Positions 58,480 through 64,000 of a DNA stretch of 64,000 nucleotides are shown here, piece after piece. The stretch is from Corbicula japonica (Eukaryota; Mollusca; Bivalvia; Venerida; Cyrenidae), in contig JAZAYU010000007.1 in assembly GCA_038501625.1 (NCBI GenBank), positions 2,211,685-2,275,684 on the forward strand, given 5' to 3'. Made by a program: the position numbers and the translations under genes. The notes below the pieces were generated by a model, which was not told the DNA's origin, did not search any database, and worked only from the letters and a program-made list of their open reading frames with translations. How positions within the stretch are numbered: the first letter of the stretch is position 1; each line of letters begins with the position of its first letter.

Positions 58480-58695
58480 AAAGGGGGTTTATCACATATG
58501 GGAACAGTGTAGATCCGGATCAGCTAGAACACCGGATCACCTCTGGATCCATGCCATCTGATAAGTATCTACACTGTTTGCTATTTGGTCAGATATAACC
58601 TGATGAATCAAATAGTGTAGATCCTGATCATATGGCAAAGATGTGCCAGCTGATCTGGATCTATACTGTACACATGTGATAAACCCCCTTTATAT
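58480..58695. mobile_element. Foldback MITE, family A (KEN gene intron)
   Basis: ATCCATATAAAGGGGGTTTA at the left and AAACCCCCTTTATATGGAT at the right are inverted ends; AGATCCGGATCAGCTAG and GATCTGGATCTATACTG lie inside. Confidence 0.85.
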
Positions 58696-58977
58696 GGATT
58701 TAAGGTAAATACTTTACCTTTACCTGTACACACATGGTTAACAGCCATGGAGCTAAGGCTTATTTCTGTTCTATAGGTACTTAACCCAAACATGTGTTAA
58801 GTTTGGTGAGCTAGAATTTAATATTTGTCATTACATTACATTTAAAAGGAGTAGAAGTAATGTAAATTTACCATTAAATCTTTGCCTAAAATGACATTGT
58901 AAGGCATTGTGATCAATTCAATCCATTTTAAAAATACTCAAAATTGGAATAAAGGACACGGCCAAAGCGCCTAGTCA

Positions 58978-60479
58978 TATACGCCTTTCCAATAAACAGT
59001 TTCGCAGTCCTGTATGAGTTACTTCCCGCGACCGGAAATCAATCCAAAACGAGACTATGCGTGATAGCTGAACGATTGCACTAATGGCTTAAGCACATAA
59101 TAGCTAACATTATCCACTGTATTGCAGGTCTGCGTTCCTCGCCGGCGGTGAAAAAATAAGTTGCTGGTCTGTTATTCTAGCCAGACTTTTTTTATTTTCA
59201 CTATTTGTTAGATATTTAGATTTTTAATGATTTAAGAACATGTACCATTCTTGTTGATAGTAGGCAGTATGAAACGCAATTTGGACAAACATAAGCATTA
59301 ATTTTACCAATTCTGTACAACAATTTCTTCTTAATAACTTTTCCGCTGAAACTATATTTTACTGGTGTGAATGTTGCAAATTGCTAAGAATGGCAATGCG
59401 CTATTATCCAGAAATCGTGATATGTCAACATCTGGTTACATGATCTGTAGACAAAAAATTTACAATCTAAATTTGTTTATACTTTCACACATTTGAACAA
59501 TAGAATTGTCCTAATAATTTATGGCGTTTATGGTCAACGAATAAATAATTTGAATTTTTAAAATGTTACGTACACTTCACAATCAAATATGATTGATTCT
59601 GTCTTGAAATAAAACAGGATCGGTAATCTGATTGTTTGTTGTAGAAGTATCATTCGTAGAATAAAATCCAAGGATTCAGATGCCGGCTTCCAATAAAGAT
59701 GGGAATATTTATATTACAATATGATTGCATATCCAATTTAGATTTCTTAGGTTTGACAGTTTGTAATTTTGGCATAAAACCCCAAACGCTTAATTAAACA
59801 TATATAAAATGTTTTGCCAAGATTTGTTTCTTATTGACGGCTTTTGTTTCTATAACATGTCCTTATGTTAAGAATCCATATAAATGCGAAATTAAATACA
59901 TTTGCTGGCACATCCAGTAATTAAAGGACTCCGAAATACTTAAGAATTGGGAGGTGTAGATGTAACCTTGCAAATAGTAATTACACGATCTCTATTGGTC
60001 AATGATATCTGCCCCTTTAAGTAATTGACAGACGACCCCTTGTGCAAACAATTTGACATTTTTATGGCATGCCCCCTTCAAAATCAATAGCCGCCGACAT
60101 AATCATAACATGATGTCAGTAGATGATTAGAGACGCTAATCCGGAAACGAGACTCAATTTAGCCGTGGAGAGAACACTGGTTGTTAGTTCAATTCCTTTA
60201 CTGTTTAACCCGAGGAATAATGGCTTGACACGTTTAGTCAAAGAAACTTGATTGTTTTATAAATTATTTTCATAAATATCATGACGCTAATGTATTATTA
60301 CTAATTCAAAGAGAAAATATATTTTTCAAAAAAAGAATTTTATGATAAGAAAGAAAGTTGTAGGTACATATTCCATATTATATTAATACAGCGAGCAATC
60401 ATTTTTCCCAAAGAGTAGTCACGTAACTGGACAGGGGAGGTAACCGAAAAAAATTATCGAATAATTGGAAAGGCGTATA
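58978..60479. mobile_element. 1.5-kb element with 16-bp inverted ends (KEN gene intron)
   Basis: TATACGCCTTTCCAAT (58978-58993) and ATTGGAAAGGCGTATA (60464-60479) are perfect inverted repeats. The TA at each end could be the target site of a Tc1/mariner-like element. No transposase is visible in the 1.5 kb between. Nonautonomous. Confidence 0.8.
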
Positions 60480-60489
60480 AATTGACATG

Positions 60490-61160
60490 AGGCATGATAA
60501 TCAAACTTGCCACTCGCTTAGCCACAAAATAGAAGTAGAATAATCAAACTCACCAATGCTGTGGCCTAAGTGCTGATCATCATAAGTTGAAGCACATAAA
60601 AAGCGTGCCATTGCCACAGCACTAAGCCACATAAATCGAAACATGATAATCGAATGTGCCACATCCACAGCACTTAGCCGAATAAATCAAAGCATGATAA
60701 ACTAAAATGCAACCGCCTCTGGGCTCTAAATCTAAGCACAATAACCAAAAGCATTATACCACAGCCACTGCTCCTAGCCACATAAAAAGGATGATAACCA
60801 GATGCATGACAGCCATGGACAAAGTTCTCATCCAAATAAATTGAAGAATGATAATCAAAAGTGCCCTGCCATGGTGGCTGGCCACAATGCCTAACGACAT
60901 AAATCGAAGCACAATAATCAAATTTATCACAGTCATGACCACTGGGCCAGCTACATAAACCTAAGCTCATTAAAAAGATGCTCAGACTATAAATCAAACT
61001 AGCACAGCTATGGCCACAATGCCTGATAACCAAATAGGCCACAGCCAAAAGGCCCAGCTACATAAATTGAAGCACATGAACCAAAGGTTTAGATCGTAAA
61101 TCTAACAAATATCAAATCAAATGTGCCACATGGCCTAGCTACAAAAATCAAAGCAGATTA
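60490..61160. repeat. Degenerate ~55-bp tandem repeat
   Basis: Many imperfect units combine 'AGCCACATAAATCGAAGCA', 'ATAATCAAA' and 'TGCCACAGCCACAGCACT'. Units vary in length and carry substitutions. Open minus-strand frames across it (60674-61048) are repeat artefacts. Confidence 0.8.
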
Positions 61161-62846
61161 TGGGGATTATTCTAGACCCCAAAAAGGGGCAGGGTGCTGA
61201 CTGCTCGCAGGTAGGGCATATAATGATAACATGATTTTGTTTCGAAAAAGAATGCTTAAAATTTTTATTGTTCAAGTTATATACATACTTTTCTTTTAAA
61301 TTATTTAGTTGCTGCTTCAAATTGTATTGTTATCACTTATTTAACTTTTTGAGAAATGAAAATCACAAGCAGTAGTTAGTGATGCATAATGCCATAAGCT
61401 TAATCCTTTTAAATTTTAAGGGATCTATCAGGTAAAAAGTGTTATTACTTAAAATAGTAAAAACCTGCTAAAACTGCATACACATGTGATATCAAACTGG
61501 AATTTGGGTATCATAACTGGAATGTTTTTTGACACTGAAACAGTCTTATATTTCTTCATTCAATTTTATATATTTAACTGATTCATCATTAGCTGTCTTG
61601 CAGATACATAAAACATATAATTCGAGTTCTTTAATTAATTTTAGATTTAATGAGTGTTTAAAATTTGTATCCGAAATTCGGACTATCCGAACTTATGTGC
61701 ACTTACCCCAACTAAGATATTTGCTGTGTTGATGAAGATTTTCGGCAGCAAATCAATTGTATTGATAGAACTATGTGATCCTAATATATTAAGAACATTT
61801 GTGTCAGTTTGATGAGTTTTATATTGTGTTATTTTAGCGGACAAAAACAAAAGCAAAATGTAAGCAAATCCACCAGTTTTCATTACTAAACTTAGAATAT
61901 ATTTCTTTTTCGGCAAATTATGACTTTGCTTATCATTTTACTCAATAAAAAATAATTCATTCCATAAAAAAAACTCTCCTATTAATTTTAAACGCAACTT
62001 GTTGAAATAAAACGGAAAAAAACGGAGCGATGTCCGTGAACTAGTAGATATCATGTTACGATTCGGATGCGATTTCTTGAAAGTCATGATAAATCTTTTA
62101 CCGAAATTATAATTTTTGTCGCATTTTAAACTATACTTCAGTTGAAAATAATCGCAGAATTATTTTTCAAAGCTCAGTCGTCGGTATGAATGTTTTGCGC
62201 AACAATTTGTAAACCCCGTAAGAAGAAGTCGTATTATCAGAAATATTAAGACGTTAATGATCTAGATTCCAGGTATTATTGACGGCGGCATACAGGTTTA
62301 TACCTCTGTGTCTTCATTAATATTACCTCAAATACACGTAACATAATTTAAGATTCAATAATAACGCGTACGGTATTCGTTTTATTTGTCGTTTGCATGG
62401 GACACAGATCAAAGAAAAACCCCGACATGTACATGTATTAAGGGACGCTGTTTACCACCCTTGTTGCAAATTTAGATTAACGTTATTCGGTATTCATTTT
62501 ATCGTGATAGAATTTTCGAGTTATGGTCTAAGCTGTCATCAATCAGTCTTTTGCTTGTGTATTCACTTGTTTATTCCCAATCAGTTTATCGCGCTACATG
62601 TACGCTGGATGCAATCATTTAGCGGAAAGGTGTTAGTATGGCACGGTACAATCATTTAAAGCTGTGTTCCGACAAGTGAAAATGTGTCAGATCAGCACAT
62701 TACGATAATTAAAGAAGTGATTGACAACTATGATGGGCATCATTAAGGCAGGTGGGCGCGGTTTGCTATCTTCGTTCGGGCAAAAGGGCGGAGCTTAAAA
62801 GGGGCAGGGCGGGGCGCCAATCTATTCCGCTCTAGAATAATCCCTA
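61161..62846. mobile_element. 1.69-kb inverted-repeat transposon (KEN gene intron)
   Basis: Ends TGGGGATTATTCTAGA (61161-61176) and TCTAGAATAATCCCTA (62831-62846), with one mismatch. Subterminal AAAAAGGGGCAGGGTGCTGA and AGGGGCAGGGCGGGGCGCC resemble the GC-rich ends of the element at 29208-30565. An 88-codon frame (62393-62659) has no known domain. No clear target duplication. Confidence 0.8.
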
Positions 62847-63487
62847 CAATCAATAAATGTTTTGGCCATAAAGCGTGATAATCATATGCACAACAGCAAT
62901 GTAGAAGAATGCGCAAGTAACATTACAATAATGTTCACACCAAGAGAATTTTTACAGTCATCAAGATGCAAAATGTCACTAATGTAAACCATAAATGAAT
63001 CAAACAGAACAAAATCAACAGTAGAGAAATGCTCTTATTATAAAACGCAGGACATGCTAATGTCATACTCATAGGCTGATCGTGAGTTGAAGTTAGCTCT
63101 TTTTATTCTGTTATCTCTATTGTTTAAAGCTTAAACAATTTGCTGTTTCCCAAATCTGCAACAATATAAATTAATCAAGCATACATGTAGAAACAGAAAT
63201 GGACATTTTCTTCCCTATGTAAATGAGAAGGATTTTTATTTATTACCAAATATATTTACATTTGGTTCATTCCTTTCTCATATAACAAACGCATTTAAGA
63301 GTATATTCCCTGAATAGCAAAATTGCATAGACACTTCTGATTGAACTGAATTGATGTGTGAGTTGGTCAATGTTTCCACTGGTCACAAATGTGACTCATG
63401 ATGTACATTGTATATTTTGGGTTTTTACAGCACCATCATAAAGTAAATCACAAGTAAATGAAATAAGACAATTGATAATACAAATAC
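62847..63487. other. KEN gene intron, no exon seen
   Basis: AT-rich with no recognised feature. Confidence 0.5.
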
Positions 63488-63937
63488 CTCTGGATAGAAC
63501 TTCCACAACTCTTTTGCATTCGGGTCATTAAGCACATTCCTCATCGCCCTGTATAAGACTTGCAAAAATGTGGGAAATCTGTCGTGCCAAAACTTTAGGT
63601 ACTCCTCTGGTCCAAAGTTGCCAATGTAGTTTTTAATGTCTTCAGGGAGTTTTATTTTGTGGCAGTGAATATTTCTTATTGCACGCAAAATGTCTAAGGC
63701 CTTTGTAGGATTGTATGTGGCTGCTTCATTCCCACCGGATTTTTTCTTTGCAAACAAGTATTTGGAAAATTCTGGCGAGAAAATTTCTTTTGGATAGTCC
63801 CATCGATTGTGTAATACTGTCTTAAGTTAATTTTCAACAATTTGTGCCCTTTCTTTATTTGAATATAAAAATTCGTTAGCTTCTTTGTAAAAATCTAGTG
63901 CAGTAGTAGCATCTGTTTCAGGTGGAAAAATGCATAC
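63488..63937 (-). CDS. KEN-domain ribonuclease exon (IRE1/RNase L type), with in-frame stop
   Basis: Minus-strand exon of 450 bp: acceptor ATTTCAG before GTATGCA at 63937, donor CCAGAG/GTATTT after 63488, phase 0 both ends. The C-terminal two thirds is a KEN domain: YNPTKALDILRAIRNIHCHK, LPEDIKNYIGNFGPEEYLKF and WHDRFPTFLQVLYRAMRNVL. KEN domains are dimerising endoribonucleases best known from IRE1 and RNase L. The residues lining the IRE1 active site are present with correct spacing: the Tyr 13 before RN, the Arg-Asn pair, and the His four after Asn (RNIHCH). No kinase sequence precedes it in this exon. A TAA at 63827-63829 lies in frame between residues that otherwise read as normal coding (IVEN, stop, LKTVLHNRWDYP), upstream of the nuclease core. 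That could be a null allele, pseudogene or sequence error. Upstream exons lie beyond the window. Confidence 0.82.
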
Positions 63938-64000
63938 CTGAAATGCAATCAAATAAAAATGGTTAATATCACATCAATTAAGGTTCGTTTGGTGTTTCAT

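Noticed and set aside
60674..61048. 124-codon minus-strand frame rich in Cys and His
   Set aside because: It lies in a degenerate tandem repeat; the residues reflect repeat sequence, not a zinc-finger pattern.

Overview
The window looks like AT-rich nuclear DNA from an animal, most probably a bivalve mollusc. The evidence is spliced genes with GT/AG introns, many non-LTR retrotransposon and cut-and-paste transposon remains, dispersed and tandem repeats of the kind seen in clam genomes, and innate-immune domains (TIR, Death, KEN) of the sort expanded in bivalves. The species call is inference. No operons, ribosome binding sites or bacterial features are visible.

Three host genes can be supported. 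(1) At the left edge, on the minus strand, are the first exons of a condensin subunit resembling NCAPG (start codon near 4887, running off the left end). (2) From 23846 to 33697 on the plus strand, eight exons with matching phases give a protein of about 703 residues. It has an N-terminal TIR domain, then a Death domain, a long polar Ser/Asn/Gln-rich linker, and a single C-terminal membrane helix with a short basic tail. (3) From beyond the right edge down to 56404, on the minus strand, are three exons of a protein with an IRE1/RNase L-type KEN ribonuclease domain that ends in the same kind of linker and C-terminal membrane helix. The tail exons of genes 2 and 3 are clearly homologous: about 45 of 55 residues are identical at the start of the shared part, and the final helix and basic tail also match. 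The genes are convergent. A TIR-Death adaptor and a KEN nuclease that share a tail-anchor module suggest an innate-immune pair acting on one membrane. This is the most interesting content of the window. The KEN exon, as read here, has one in-frame stop upstream of the nuclease core.

The rest is mostly mobile and repetitive DNA. 1-5 kb: NCAPG introns with a 50-bp minisatellite, a perfect 132-bp duplication and a foldback element. 6-8 kb: a tandem repeat carrying nuclear-receptor half-sites, split by a 900-bp transposon. 9-14.5 kb: hAT-like elements with 5-bp target duplications and a 3.1-kb long-inverted-repeat element. 16.2-19.6 kb: a 5'-truncated LINE with an open 830-codon reverse transcriptase frame. 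20.6-21.3 kb: a near-perfect 0.7-kb hairpin. 23.8-33.7 kb: the TIR-Death gene, with transposons in its introns. 35.3-36.6 kb: a 37/39-bp minisatellite. 37-49 kb: clustered foldback MITEs, Helitron-like repeats and an endonuclease fragment. 49.6-55.3 kb: a nested foldback/mariner/LINE complex. 56.4-64 kb: the KEN gene, with two more inverted-repeat elements in its introns. One foldback MITE family has about 15 copies in the window.
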